DNA of 57,314 nt from CAZMXS01 sp964570325 (GTDB taxonomy: Bacteria > Verrucomicrobiota > Kiritimatiellia > CAIQIC01 > CAZMXS01). Below the pieces are notes generated by a model. The model had not been told where the DNA came from. It worked only from the letters and a program-made list of their open reading frames with translations, and ran no database searches. Both the position numbers and the translations under genes were made by a program. The first letter of the stretch is position 1. Every line of letters begins with the position of its first letter. The DNA lies in the NCBI GenBank assembly GCA_964570325.1, contig CAZMXS010000023.1, positions 1 through 57,314 on the forward strand, read 5' to 3'. Positions 42,908-53,551 of the stretch are shown in pieces.

Positions 42908-44362
42908 GTGGTCATGGACAGCGCGCCGCGATACGAGATCAAGTCCCGTCTGGGTTCAGGCGGAACCGGACACGTATTCAAGGCTTGGGACACGCACCTG
43001 CAGCGTTACATCGCCCTCAAGCGACTGCGCACCGGCGACCCGGACAACAGCGCGGATTCCCTGGAACGAATCCGGCGCGAGGCGATGGCCATGGCCTCCA
43101 CGCAGCATCCGAACATTGTAACCATTTACGATTTCGGATGCGATCAGGACGGACCGTTCGTCGCCATGGAGTTTGTGGATGGCGAAACGCTGGCCGCGGT
43201 CGCTGAGCGGGAATGGTTTGACCTCAAACAATTCGCCGAGCTGGTCACGCAAACACTGGGCGCACTGGCCGCGGCCCATCATGTCAATGTCCTGCACCGC
43301 GACCTCAAACCGCAAAATATCATGGTGACCCGCCTGCCGACCGGACAACGCCAGTACAAAATCCTGGATTTCGGCCTGGCGCGGATTTCCTCGCAGGCGC
43401 TGCCGCAGACCATGGACAAAAACGAGGCCATCTGCGGCACGGCGCATTACCTGGCGCCGGAGCAGTTTTCCCGGCAACCGCTTGACGGCCGCACGGACCT
43501 GTATGCGCTGGGCTGCGCATACTACTACGTGCTGACTCATCAAATGCCCTTCAATGGCAATAATGTGACGGCCGTGATCAACGCCCACCTGGCGCACACC
43601 GTGACGCCGCTGGCCGCGTTGCGCCAGGATCTGCCGCCTGAAATATGCAACTGGGTCATGCGGTTATTCAGCCGGAAACCCGAAGATCGCCCGCTCTCCG
43701 CCGCCATTGCGCTCGAGCAGTTCGTCCGCCTGTGCAGGCAACTGGCCAGCGGCGAAACGCTGGTGCCGGACAAGCTGACCCGCCGCACCCAGACCTATCT
43801 GGCGGAGAAATTCGCCGCCGCCGATTCCGAGGCCCAATTCGCCACCCGCCCCTACACGACGGCCATGACGGCCCCGGGGTTCTCACGCGGCGGCAAGCGG
43901 CTGTTGCTGCTGGCCCTGCTGGGCGCGATCATCGTGGCCTTGGGCTGGTGGGGCCTTGCGCTATTCCGTGAACCTGCGCCGGAACCCGTCAATCTGGCCC
44001 AACCCGCGCCCGCCCGCCCACAGGCGCCCGAAGGACCAATTCGGCCACACCGCCCCCCAACCCCCTACCCCCCGCCGCCGCCGATCGGCGTGCCGGCCGC
44101 CATGCCGCCACGCGGGATCAAGGGCGATGTTGTTCGCGTGGAAGCAAAACACGATTTATTGGTGATGGTCTTGAGCCGGCCGCGCGGGGAACCCACGTTC
44201 GTGCTGATGCCGCGTTCGGTGGACGCCGAAACCCGGACGCGCGCACTCGTGGGTCAACCCGTTATCATTACCAACGGGGTCGTTACCCGTTTCGACGACC
44301 GCTGGGAAGTTAAAGTCCTGTCGCCCAACGATGTCGCGCCGTTTGCCGCATTCCGGCAATAA
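42908..44362 (+). CDS. Membrane-anchored Ser/Thr protein kinase (Hanks type)
   Basis: Protein of 484 residues. The N-terminal kinase domain (about 10-275) has the Gly loop LGSGGTGHVF, Lys in IALKRL, the catalytic HRDLKPQN, DFGLAR, and the APEQ motif, so it should be active. After a basic linker, a single membrane helix (about 330-350) leads to an extracytoplasmic Pro-rich region and a small C-terminal beta domain (about 405-475). No PASTA repeats. GTG 42908 follows AGGA at good spacing; ATG 42914 is possible. The following gene set encodes a zinc-finger microprotein and a secreted protein, possible regulatory partners. Confidence 0.9.
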   Translation: MVMDSAPRYEIKSRLGSGGTGHVFKAWDTHLQRYIALKRLRTGDPDNSADSLERIRREAMAMASTQHPNIVTIYDFGCDQDGPFVAMEFVDGETLAAVAEREWFDLKQFAELVTQTLGALAAAHHVNVLHRDLKPQNIMVTRLPTGQRQYKILDFGLARISSQALPQTMDKNEAICGTAHYLAPEQFSRQPLDGRTDLYALGCAYYYVLTHQMPFNGNNVTAVINAHLAHTVTPLAALRQDLPPEICNWVMRLFSRKPEDRPLSAAIALEQFVRLCRQLASGETLVPDKLTRRTQTYLAEKFAAADSEAQFATRPYTTAMTAPGFSRGGKRLLLLALLGAIIVALGWWGLALFREPAPEPVNLAQPAPARPQAPEGPIRPHRPPTPYPPPPPIGVPAAMPPRGIKGDVVRVEAKHDLLVMVLSRPRGEPTFVLMPRSVDAETRTRALVGQPVIITNGVVTRFDDRWEVKVLSPNDVAPFAAFRQ

Positions 44363-44602
44363 GCCCGACCGACGGCCCAACACCGTTTATTGCAACACTA
44401 CTATTTTCAGGGCTAACGGCCCCGCCGACAGCCGAGGGATCTCGTTTGGGACACGGCGTTGGAACAAGGAACGAATTGCGGGAACGACGGGCAAGCGGCC
44501 CCCGCTCCGTGGGGCGTTCCGATGGGTTCACCCCGTGTCTTTTTTAAGGATTAACAGCCATGCTTTTTTGTTGGTACTATTTTAGAGTGCCGATGAGTTG
44601 TT
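44363..44602 (+). other. Intergenic region, possible terminator
   Basis: Holds no recognised gene. GGGG/CCCC arms around 44512-44536 followed by TTTTTT at about 44540 could terminate kinase transcription. A short AT-rich stretch just before the next gene could be its promoter. Confidence 0.3.
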
Positions 44603-44845
44603 ATGACATGTAACAAGGCCCAAAAACTCATCCTGCTGCTCCAGACCGGCGAGGGTTCCTGGCTCGATCGCTGCTTGGTGCGCCGGCATACCGCCAGATG
44701 CGCCGAATGCCGGGCATTCGCCGTGGTCTCGCGCGAAACCACCACGCGCGTGCGGATGCGGCCATTCACCGCGCCCATGGATCAGATTGATACCCAGCCT
44801 ATTCTGGATGCCGCCCATCGGCAGCATGCAAAAAAAGGATTATGA
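44603..44845 (+). CDS. Putative zinc-finger (zf-HC2/anti-sigma-like) microprotein
   Basis: Protein of 80 residues. The segment HTARCAEC (HxxxCxxC) is the zinc-binding signature of anti-sigma-factor zf-HC2 domains; an N-terminal Cys at position 3 may complete the site. It lacks the membrane helix of classical anti-sigma factors. The stop TGA overlaps the ATG of the large downstream gene (ATGA), so the two are translationally coupled. No ECF sigma factor gene is adjacent. It may instead control the downstream gene, or be a truncated anti-sigma domain. Confidence 0.6.
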   Translation: MTCNKAQKLILLLQTGEGSWLDRCLVRRHTARCAECRAFAVVSRETTTRVRMRPFTAPMDQIDTQPILDAAHRQHAKKGL

Positions 44846-47800
44846 AATCCGCCGGCACATGGCCGGCCATCGGGCCGGCTTTTCGGGCAGCGCTCGCCGG
44901 GATTGTCGGCTGGCTCTTGCTCGGCTCGCCCGCCCGCGCCGCCAGTGTGGACCGGCTCCAGGATTTGAATATCAATGCCGCCGTCGTCGGCCCCGGCTAT
45001 TCCAACGTCCTTAAAGGCATGACCCTGGCCGTGGATGCCAGCCAGGGCGTGGTTTATGTTGGTGGAATTGTCAGCGGCAATCTCGGAATTGTCGGCCTGA
45101 CCAACCGGGCCTTCCAAGGCAATCTGCACTTTTCAACGGATGAATTTTCCATGAAGTATCTGTCCTGGGATCCGGCCAACCGCTGGTTGTGGGCGGCCAA
45201 CCATCAGCTCTCGCGTTTGTGGATTCTGGACGCCGATTCCCGAACAGTCGTCGCTACCCGCAACATCTCCGCCGAGCTGGTGCCGCTGCCGGGCGTCACC
45301 TACCTCGTCGCCGACCACGCCGTGGACCCGATCCGCAAACATTTTTTTATCAGCCGCCGCGACCACGACAGCGTCTTTGTCTATGACCAATACCTGCAGA
45401 AATCCGCCGATCTCCTGTCCAACCGCGCCTGCCTGCGGCTTCAATGGCAGGGTTCCGAGGACCGCCTGCTGGTGCTGGCCAGCCCCCAATTGTCCGCCAC
45501 CAACTGCCTGCTCATCCTGCCCCAGGGCCAAACCAACGACGCCAGCGAACTCTGGATTCCCAACCTGGGCGCCAAGCCCACCGAGTTTTACGCCTGCGGC
45601 ACCAACCGCTTTTATTTGATGGGCAATACCAATCTTTTCTGCATGGACGGCGCGGGAACCGTGCTCTGGCGAACCAATATCCTGCCGGCAACCGAATTAG
45701 CCGTTTCCAGCAATTACCTCGGCCTGCTCTACCAGCGGGGTCAGCCGGTCACGAATAATTACCAATCCTATGTGGCCATCCACTCGCCCGTGGACGGGAC
45801 CTGGCTGACCAACCAGTTTGTGCGCTACTCGGCCGACCACCTGGCGGCGTGGCCGGAACGGAACCTGTTCATCGCCGGCAACGGCGGCGACGCCAGCGTG
45901 AGCCTGGTCAGCCTCACCGGCGCCACCGCGCACATCAAGGTGGGTTCTTCCGCGGAGGAATCGCGGCTGACATCGGACGGCAACCGGTTGATCGTGCTCA
46001 ACCGCCTCGGCGGGAGTCAACTGGTCGAATGCCGATTCGGCGTGACCAACCGGGCGCTGGACGCCACTCCCTGGCCGGTGGGTATCGCCGCCAATGAAAA
46101 AGCCGGGGAACTATATGTGTTAAGTCATTTCCTTTCCTCCGTGGATGTGCTGGACGCCACCAGCCTGACCCGCAAGGCCACAATCGGGCTCGGGCTTCCG
46201 GAGTCGTATGGCGATATGATTTCATACTTCGCGCGCGGATCGGGCGGAAACTGCCTGGCCGCCTTGATGTGCGAGCAGGGCCAGCTCGCAATCGTTGACC
46301 CCACCGGCCGCGTGGCGCTGGCCACCAACCGGTTGGCGTCAATCAATCATGACGGCGGCCCAGGCCGCTTTTCGGGCGCGGTGGATCCGCTGCACCAGCG
46401 CGTCTATGTTTACATTGGGGAAACCAATCGGCTGGTCGCTTTTTCCGCCGCAACCGGCTGGACGCAGGTCGAGGATTCAGTCGCCTGCTACGCCAAAACC
46501 AACACGCCCTATGACGACAACATCGCTTACTTCAGCACCAATGCGAACCGGCTGTTCATCGGCCGCGAGATCCGTCACCCCGCCACCCTGAGCCTGCTCG
46601 GCACTGTCGCGGTGGACCGCGTTGTCGGCGACGAGCCGGGCTTGCTCTATGGCCAGCGCTGCGACCATGACGGGCAAGAATACCTGGTCTGCCTGCAAGG
46701 CGCGGATTACGCGCCCGCCTGGGAACTGGTTCTGGCCACCACGGACGTGATGCGCACGATCACGGATTTCGACCCCGTCAACCGCCGCCTCGCGGTGACC
46801 GATATGGCCCGAAGCCGCGCGGCCGTTTATTACCTGGGCGACCTGCGCCTCGCCGCGCGCGGCGTCAATGGCGGAGAAATCGCCCATGCGGCGCCGGCCT
46901 CCGCGGCGCTCGGCACGGATTTCGGCCGCGTGCCGCTGGCGCGGGCGGTAACCAACATGCTGGCGATCTCCAACGGCAGCCTGGTCCGCCTGGTCATCGA
47001 AGGCATCCTGACCAACGGCGCCGGCGCCGCCCAATACCGGCTGCCGGATATCCCGACCAATATCCCAGCGGGCGGCGTCAGCAACCTGGCGGTGGTGTTT
47101 TCCGCCGCCAGCAGCGGCGGATATGTCGCTCAGTTGCGCATCTTCCACAACCTGACCAATTCGCCGTTTTTCATCAACCTGGCCGGCGAGGCCTGGCCGC
47201 AACGCACATTCGTCGTTCACTCCGCCCATTTGAGCACCGAACCGCCGGCCGGGGTCTACACGGTTTGGGACCGCGACGTCATTACCAACACCGTCGCCAC
47301 CCCGCTCACCCGGCTGACCACCCAGTTCCTGTGTTACGGCTGGAGCCTGTTGAACCATTCCCCATCCTCAGGCTCGGCCACGAATTTCACATTGGTGGTC
47401 ACCAACGACACGGTGCTGAACTGGTGGTGGTCAACCAATTTCTGGTTGAGTGTCAGCAACGCCGCCCACGGCGCGCCGGCCGGCGAGTTTAACGGCTGGC
47501 GCCCGAGCGGAATCCTCTCCGTTACCGGCCGGCCGGTTGCGTATTATCATTTTACCAACTGGACTGGAACCGTCCCGCCCGGTCAGGAATACGCCAACCC
47601 GCTGGAATGGGATTTTACCGGTCCGGCCGCGCTGACCGCGCATTTTGCTGAGAATCTCGCCATCTACGGCACGCCGGAATGGTGGCTGGCCGAATACGGC
47701 TGGACCAATGATTTTGACGCCGCCGCGCTGGCCGACCCGGACGCCGACCGGCAATTCACCTGGCAGGAATATATCGGCAACAGCAACCCGACCAATCCGC

Positions 47801-48039
47801 TGTCGTTCTTCCACGTGCTAACCGTGGCGCGCGTCACCGGCGGCCCTTTTCGACAGTACATCCAATGGCCGGGGACAACCGGACGGATCTATTCGATTTC
47901 ATTTCGCACCAACCCGGCCGCCGTTTCATGCAGTATGCTGGCGACCAATCTGCCCGCCACGCCACCGCTGAATGTTTACACCACACCGCCCGCCGTCAGC
48001 CCCACTCGGATATATCAAGTGAACGCCCAAATCGAATGA
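44842..48039 (+). CDS. Large secreted beta-propeller-like protein with PVC-type C-terminus
   Basis: Protein of 1065 residues with a signal peptide (about 1-33, ARA end). Residues 40-680 contain repeated four-strand patterns such as VDASQGVVYVGG, LWILDADSRTVVATR and VDVLDATSLTRKATI, like YncE/NHL-type beta-propellers. Then comes an Ig-like segment (about 690-790), a unit with WWSTNFWLSV, a DPDADRQFTWQEYIG calcium-loop-like piece near 970 and a final beta module (about 990-1065) shared with two other secreted proteins in the window. It is coupled to the zinc-finger gene by a four-base overlap. Ligand unknown. Confidence 0.75.
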   Translation: MKSAGTWPAIGPAFRAALAGIVGWLLLGSPARAASVDRLQDLNINAAVVGPGYSNVLKGMTLAVDASQGVVYVGGIVSGNLGIVGLTNRAFQGNLHFSTDEFSMKYLSWDPANRWLWAANHQLSRLWILDADSRTVVATRNISAELVPLPGVTYLVADHAVDPIRKHFFISRRDHDSVFVYDQYLQKSADLLSNRACLRLQWQGSEDRLLVLASPQLSATNCLLILPQGQTNDASELWIPNLGAKPTEFYACGTNRFYLMGNTNLFCMDGAGTVLWRTNILPATELAVSSNYLGLLYQRGQPVTNNYQSYVAIHSPVDGTWLTNQFVRYSADHLAAWPERNLFIAGNGGDASVSLVSLTGATAHIKVGSSAEESRLTSDGNRLIVLNRLGGSQLVECRFGVTNRALDATPWPVGIAANEKAGELYVLSHFLSSVDVLDATSLTRKATIGLGLPESYGDMISYFARGSGGNCLAALMCEQGQLAIVDPTGRVALATNRLASINHDGGPGRFSGAVDPLHQRVYVYIGETNRLVAFSAATGWTQVEDSVACYAKTNTPYDDNIAYFSTNANRLFIGREIRHPATLSLLGTVAVDRVVGDEPGLLYGQRCDHDGQEYLVCLQGADYAPAWELVLATTDVMRTITDFDPVNRRLAVTDMARSRAAVYYLGDLRLAARGVNGGEIAHAAPASAALGTDFGRVPLARAVTNMLAISNGSLVRLVIEGILTNGAGAAQYRLPDIPTNIPAGGVSNLAVVFSAASSGGYVAQLRIFHNLTNSPFFINLAGEAWPQRTFVVHSAHLSTEPPAGVYTVWDRDVITNTVATPLTRLTTQFLCYGWSLLNHSPSSGSATNFTLVVTNDTVLNWWWSTNFWLSVSNAAHGAPAGEFNGWRPSGILSVTGRPVAYYHFTNWTGTVPPGQEYANPLEWDFTGPAALTAHFAENLAIYGTPEWWLAEYGWTNDFDAAALADPDADRQFTWQEYIGNSNPTNPLSFFHVLTVARVTGGPFRQYIQWPGTTGRIYSISFRTNPAAVSCSMLATNLPATPPLNVYTTPPAVSPTRIYQVNAQIE

Positions 48040-48081
48040 AGACCGCGGCGCGCCGCGGCGATCATCGGAAATTTCAACAAT

Positions 48082-48855
48082 ATGAATCTGATCTTGATCG
48101 AGCGGCATGAAGTGGACGACGCGGGCCGGGTTCGCCTGGCTGACCGACGGGCGGGGCACATCGTAAATGTGCTCCAGCCGCCATGCGGCGCGGCGATCCG
48201 CGTCGGCCTGTTGGACGGGCCGCTGGGGCGGGGCCGGGTGGAGACGGTCGGCGGAGGCGAGGTGGTGCTCCATTGCGAATTCGAATCCGATACGCCGGAA
48301 CGTCCGCCGCTGGACCTGTTGCTGGCGTTGCCGCGCCCGAAGGTTATGCGGCGGCTGTGGGCGCCATTGGCCGGCATGGGGGTGGGCCGCATCATGCTGA
48401 CCAATGCCTGGAAAGTCGAACGCAACTATTTCGACACGCATGTGTTGGCGCCGGGAACCTACCGCCCGTTGCTGATCGAGGGGCTGGAGCAGGCCGGCGA
48501 CACGCGCCTGCCGGAAGTCAGCATCCACCGCCAGTTCAAGGTGCTGGTGGAAGACCAACTGGATCCGTTCTGCCCGGCCGGCCTGCGACTGGTGGCGGAC
48601 CCGTCGGGTTCCGTTTCCATACTGGAGGCCGCGGCCAACCATGAGCACGCGCGCGCGTCGAATGCGCGCGTGCTGCTGGCCGTCGGTCCGGAAGGCGGCT
48701 GGACCGATTATGAATTACGCTTGCTGGAGACGCACGGGTTTCACCGCGTCAGCTTGGGCCCGCGCCTTTTGCGCACGGATGTCGCCTGCATCGCGCTGTT
48801 GGCGCTGGCGCGGGCGGCTATGGGCGTGTCCGGGCAGTCCGCCGCGCCTGGCTGA
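48082..48855 (+). CDS. rsmE: 16S rRNA (uracil-1498-N3)-methyltransferase
   Basis: SPOUT-class rRNA methyltransferase, 257 residues. The N-terminal PUA-like domain (HIVNVLQPPCGAAIRVGLLDG) is followed by a knotted SPOUT domain with LLLALPRPKVM, the SAM-binding VGPEGGWTDYEL and the knot block SLGPRLLRTDVACIALLALA. These are characteristic of RsmE. It follows the large secreted gene by 42 bases and converges on glnS. Confidence 0.93.
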   Translation: MNLILIERHEVDDAGRVRLADRRAGHIVNVLQPPCGAAIRVGLLDGPLGRGRVETVGGGEVVLHCEFESDTPERPPLDLLLALPRPKVMRRLWAPLAGMGVGRIMLTNAWKVERNYFDTHVLAPGTYRPLLIEGLEQAGDTRLPEVSIHRQFKVLVEDQLDPFCPAGLRLVADPSGSVSILEAAANHEHARASNARVLLAVGPEGGWTDYELRLLETHGFHRVSLGPRLLRTDVACIALLALARAAMGVSGQSAAPG

Positions 48856-48917
48856 CCCCGGCAGCGGCAGGTATCGAACCGGAATCCCCGACTCAATTGA
48901 CGGCACCGCCCGGCCCG

Positions 48918-50594
<1,677 letters not shown>

Positions 50595-50787
50595 GGAACC
50601 TCTTTCATTAAAAACGCCGGTATTCATACCGCAAATACAGGCGCGGGCAAAATGGATTTTCATGCCGGAAATATCGTTCCGGATCCGGCGGTGAAACCAG
50701 GAATGGGCGGATGGCGGCCGCGGCCGCGTAAAAAATCAAGCAAGATATTGTTTTCCGGTCCGTTTTGCGGTAAGGCTTGCAGCCACT

Positions 50788-51723
50788 ATGGCAGCCAAGC
50801 ACAAAGGTCTCGGGCGCGGTTTGAGTTCCCTGATTTCCGACGGCGCCGAAGTCGCCCCGGCGCCGCCCGTCCCGGCCGCGCCGCCGGCCGGCCAGCCGCC
50901 GGCCGCGGGGCCGGGGGTCGTGCGTATTCCGGTCGAGAAGATTCACAAGAGCCCCTGGCAGCCGCGCCATGAGTTTGCGGCGGACGCGATCGAAGAATTG
51001 ACCCATTCCGTGCGCGAGCACGGCGTGCTCCAGCCGCTGCTGCTTCGGCGCGCCGGCGACCATTTTGAATTGATCGCGGGCGAGCGGCGCCTGCGCGCCG
51101 CGCGCAACGCCGAACTGGCGGATGTGCCGGCCATCGTCATGGATGTCGGCGATCGCGAGGCGCTGGAGCTGGCGTTAATCGAAAACCTGCAACGCGAGGA
51201 CTTGAATCTGATTGAGGAGGCCGAAGGTTATCGCGCGCTGCTGGAAAAGTTCGAGATGACCCAGGAGCAGGTCGCCCAACGGCTCGGACGCGGCCGCGCG
51301 ACCATCGCCAACGCGCTCCGTCTGCTGAACCTGCCGGACCCCGTTAAAAGCCTGGTGGCCGAGGGCCGGCTTTCGCCCGGCCACGCCAAGGTGCTGCTCG
51401 GGCTCGAAATCCCGCGCGAGATCGAGTTGCTGGCGGCGCGTTGCGTGGCGGAACAAATGAGCGTCCGCACGCTGGAGCGCGTCGTGCAGCGGCTCACCCG
51501 TCCGGCCCGCAAACCGCGCGCCGAGCGGGACGATATTCCCGAAGCGCATCTGCGCGATCTCTCCGACAAGCTGCACCAACATTTCGGGACTGGCGTCCGG
51601 ATCACGCCCTCCCGCACGCTGGCCAACGGCAAGAAGGTCAAAGGCTGTATCACGATTGACTTCTACAATAATGACGACCTTGATCGCGTACTGGTGATTC
51701 TCGGCGTGGCCGGGAGCCTGTAA
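50788..51723 (+). CDS. parB: Chromosome-partitioning protein ParB
   Basis: CTP-dependent DNA clamp that loads at parS and recruits SMC, 311 residues. It has a basic N-terminus (KGLGRGLSSLIS), a Pro/Ala linker, and the ParB/Srx domain with GERRLRAARNAEL and ALIENLQREDLNLIEEAEGYRAL. The helix-turn-helix (TQEQVAQRLGRGRATIANALRLL) and a C-terminal dimerisation segment follow. parA, normally directly upstream, is absent; glnS diverges there instead. No parS-like site was found nearby by eye. Confidence 0.94.
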   Translation: MAAKHKGLGRGLSSLISDGAEVAPAPPVPAAPPAGQPPAAGPGVVRIPVEKIHKSPWQPRHEFAADAIEELTHSVREHGVLQPLLLRRAGDHFELIAGERRLRAARNAELADVPAIVMDVGDREALELALIENLQREDLNLIEEAEGYRALLEKFEMTQEQVAQRLGRGRATIANALRLLNLPDPVKSLVAEGRLSPGHAKVLLGLEIPREIELLAARCVAEQMSVRTLERVVQRLTRPARKPRAERDDIPEAHLRDLSDKLHQHFGTGVRITPSRTLANGKKVKGCITIDFYNNDDLDRVLVILGVAGSL

Positions 51724-51740
51724 GCCCGCCGCTTCTCGCC

Positions 51741-52919
51741 ATGGATTCCCACTCCACCACTCCACCGCCCACCCCGCCGGATCCGACCGCGCCCGACCGC
51801 GCCCGTGAATACGAAGCGCTACAGAACCGGTTCTTCCTCGTCCGCATCCTGATGACGCTGGCCGCGCTGGCGGTGTACCTCTTCAGCGGCGCGTCGGCCG
51901 CGCTGGCGGCCGGGCTGGAATCCCGTTTTGCGCCCTGGTGGCCCGTGGTCAACGGCTTTTATATCTTCATCACGGTCTTCGGTTTTGCCGCCTTTATGTT
52001 TCCGGTCAGCCTTTACACCGACCATACGCTCGAACATCGCTACGGGTTATCCAAGCAATCACTGGAGAGTTGGCTGCTGGATTTTCTGAAGGCGCTGGCG
52101 CTGGAGCTGGGCCTGGCGGTTGTTTTCTTTGAGCTGGTTTATGCGTTGCTGCGCTGGACGCCGGGGTGGTGGTGGGTCTGGGCGGCGGCGGCATACGTGT
52201 TGTTTGCCATCATCCTGACCGCGGTGGCGCCGGTGCTGATTATGCCGCTGTTTTACAAGTTCGAACCGTTGCGGGACATGGAGTTGGCCGCGGCGGCGAA
52301 AGAATTTGTCCAGCGCGCCGGGCTCCAGGTGGTCGGGGTTTACCAATGGGGGCTGGACGAGAAAACGGTGACCACAAATGCCGCGTTGGCCGGGCTGGGC
52401 CGCACGCGCCGGATCATTCTCGGCGACACGCTTCTGGCCGGCTACACCCGCGAGGAAATCCTGGCCGTGCTGGCCCACGAGGTCGGCCACTACCGCAACC
52501 GCGATCTGCCGCGAATGATCGCGATCGCGTCGGCGCTGGCCGTGGCCGGGTTGTTCCTGGCGCACCTGGCGCTCCACAGTTTGGTGGCCCGATTCGGGTT
52601 CGCCGGCCCGGGCGACATCGCCGCGTTTCCCATTTTTGTCTTCTGCCTGTTTGTGTTTTCGCTGGTGACGCTGCCGCTGACCAACGCCTGTTCGCGCCGC
52701 CTGGAATATGCGGCCGACGCCCATGCCGTGCGCGAACTGGGCTCGGCCGCGCCGCTGGTCAGCGCCCTGGAAAAGATGGCGACCCAGAACCTGGCCGACC
52801 GCAACCCCGCGCCATGGATCGAGTTTTTGCTGCACAGCCATCCGTCCATTGACCGCCGGATCCGGCGCGCGCGCGCCGTCGCGGCGTCGGCGCCCCGGCC
52901 GCCGCTCGCGGTGGCCTAG
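51741..52919 (+). CDS. M48 family (Ste24-like) membrane metalloprotease
   Basis: Integral membrane zinc protease, 392 residues. Hydrophobic helices flank the catalytic motif HEVGH (His246, Glu247, His250); the third zinc ligand is Glu322 in RRLEYAADAHAV. The architecture with several helices before the motif matches CAAX-prenyl-protease-1-like bacterial M48 enzymes. It begins 18 bases after parB. Its TAG stop interlocks with the stop of the convergent gene in CTAG. Confidence 0.92.
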   Translation: MDSHSTTPPPTPPDPTAPDRAREYEALQNRFFLVRILMTLAALAVYLFSGASAALAAGLESRFAPWWPVVNGFYIFITVFGFAAFMFPVSLYTDHTLEHRYGLSKQSLESWLLDFLKALALELGLAVVFFELVYALLRWTPGWWWVWAAAAYVLFAIILTAVAPVLIMPLFYKFEPLRDMELAAAAKEFVQRAGLQVVGVYQWGLDEKTVTTNAALAGLGRTRRIILGDTLLAGYTREEILAVLAHEVGHYRNRDLPRMIAIASALAVAGLFLAHLALHSLVARFGFAGPGDIAAFPIFVFCLFVFSLVTLPLTNACSRRLEYAADAHAVRELGSAAPLVSALEKMATQNLADRNPAPWIEFLLHSHPSIDRRIRRARAVAASAPRPPLAVA

Positions 52920-53536
52920 GCTCGCGCGGTCAGATCGGGTTCGGCAGCGGCGCGGCCGCCCGTGGGGTCGCGCTGGATCAGGCGGACAATGCGAATGAGC
53001 TCCTGCAAGCGCGGGTTGTCCGATTCCTGCTCAAGCGCGGCAATGTGGATCAAGTCGTAAACATTTTCCCACTGGTCCTCGGTGGTCTCAATTTCCAGAT
53101 TGGGGTTGGGGATGTAGAAACCGCGCGCAAGGCGCAGAAACAGCCGGCGGTTGTAAGGCGCCGCGCCAAAGACCTCGTTGCGGGCCAATACGCCGGAAAT
53201 ATAAGCGCGGCGGCGATGCAGCGGAATCACCTGTTCGGGAAAACCATCCAGGGCGAAAGCAAAATCCGCGCTCTCATATCCGGGAATCCGATACTGGATT
53301 TTCCTGCGGACGATATCCTGCAGACAGGCCAGCATGGTGTTCAGCAGGAAATATTCCATTTGCCGGCGATCCAGCTTGATCAGCCGGTCGTTGAGCTTGG
53401 CCCGGTAATAGGAGCCGGGCTGGAGTTTCTTGACCTCGGCCGCGCGAAAATCGCCCGCGCGCTATTGCGCGACCGTTCGCTCGAATACCGCCCGAAGCGG
53501 ACCCGGGTCCAGTTCATTGTATTGCAGGATTTCCAC
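52916..53536 (-). CDS. Unknown protein interrupted by an in-frame amber codon
   Basis: The reading frame starts at GTG 53536 with GGGGGA at ideal spacing, 15 bases after the previous gene. It reads VEILQYNELDPGPL and reaches TAG at 53464-53462 (codon 25). It then continues in the same frame through AEVKKLQPGSYYRAKLNDRL to 52916, about 206 codons in all. The sequence on both sides is protein-like, and the first ATG after the stop (53359) would omit this conserved-looking start. The body is alpha/beta with many charged residues and no recognised domain. Explanations: nonsense mutation, sequencing error, or amber recoding. Without read-through only 147 residues from ATG 53359 are made. Confidence 0.6.
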
Positions 53537-53551
53537 CGTCGTTCCCCCAAG

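Noticed and set aside
48855..48917. tRNA-like GGTTCGATACC segment on the minus strand between rsmE and glnS
   Set aside because: Only a T-loop-like heptamer; no acceptor, D or anticodon stems could be paired.
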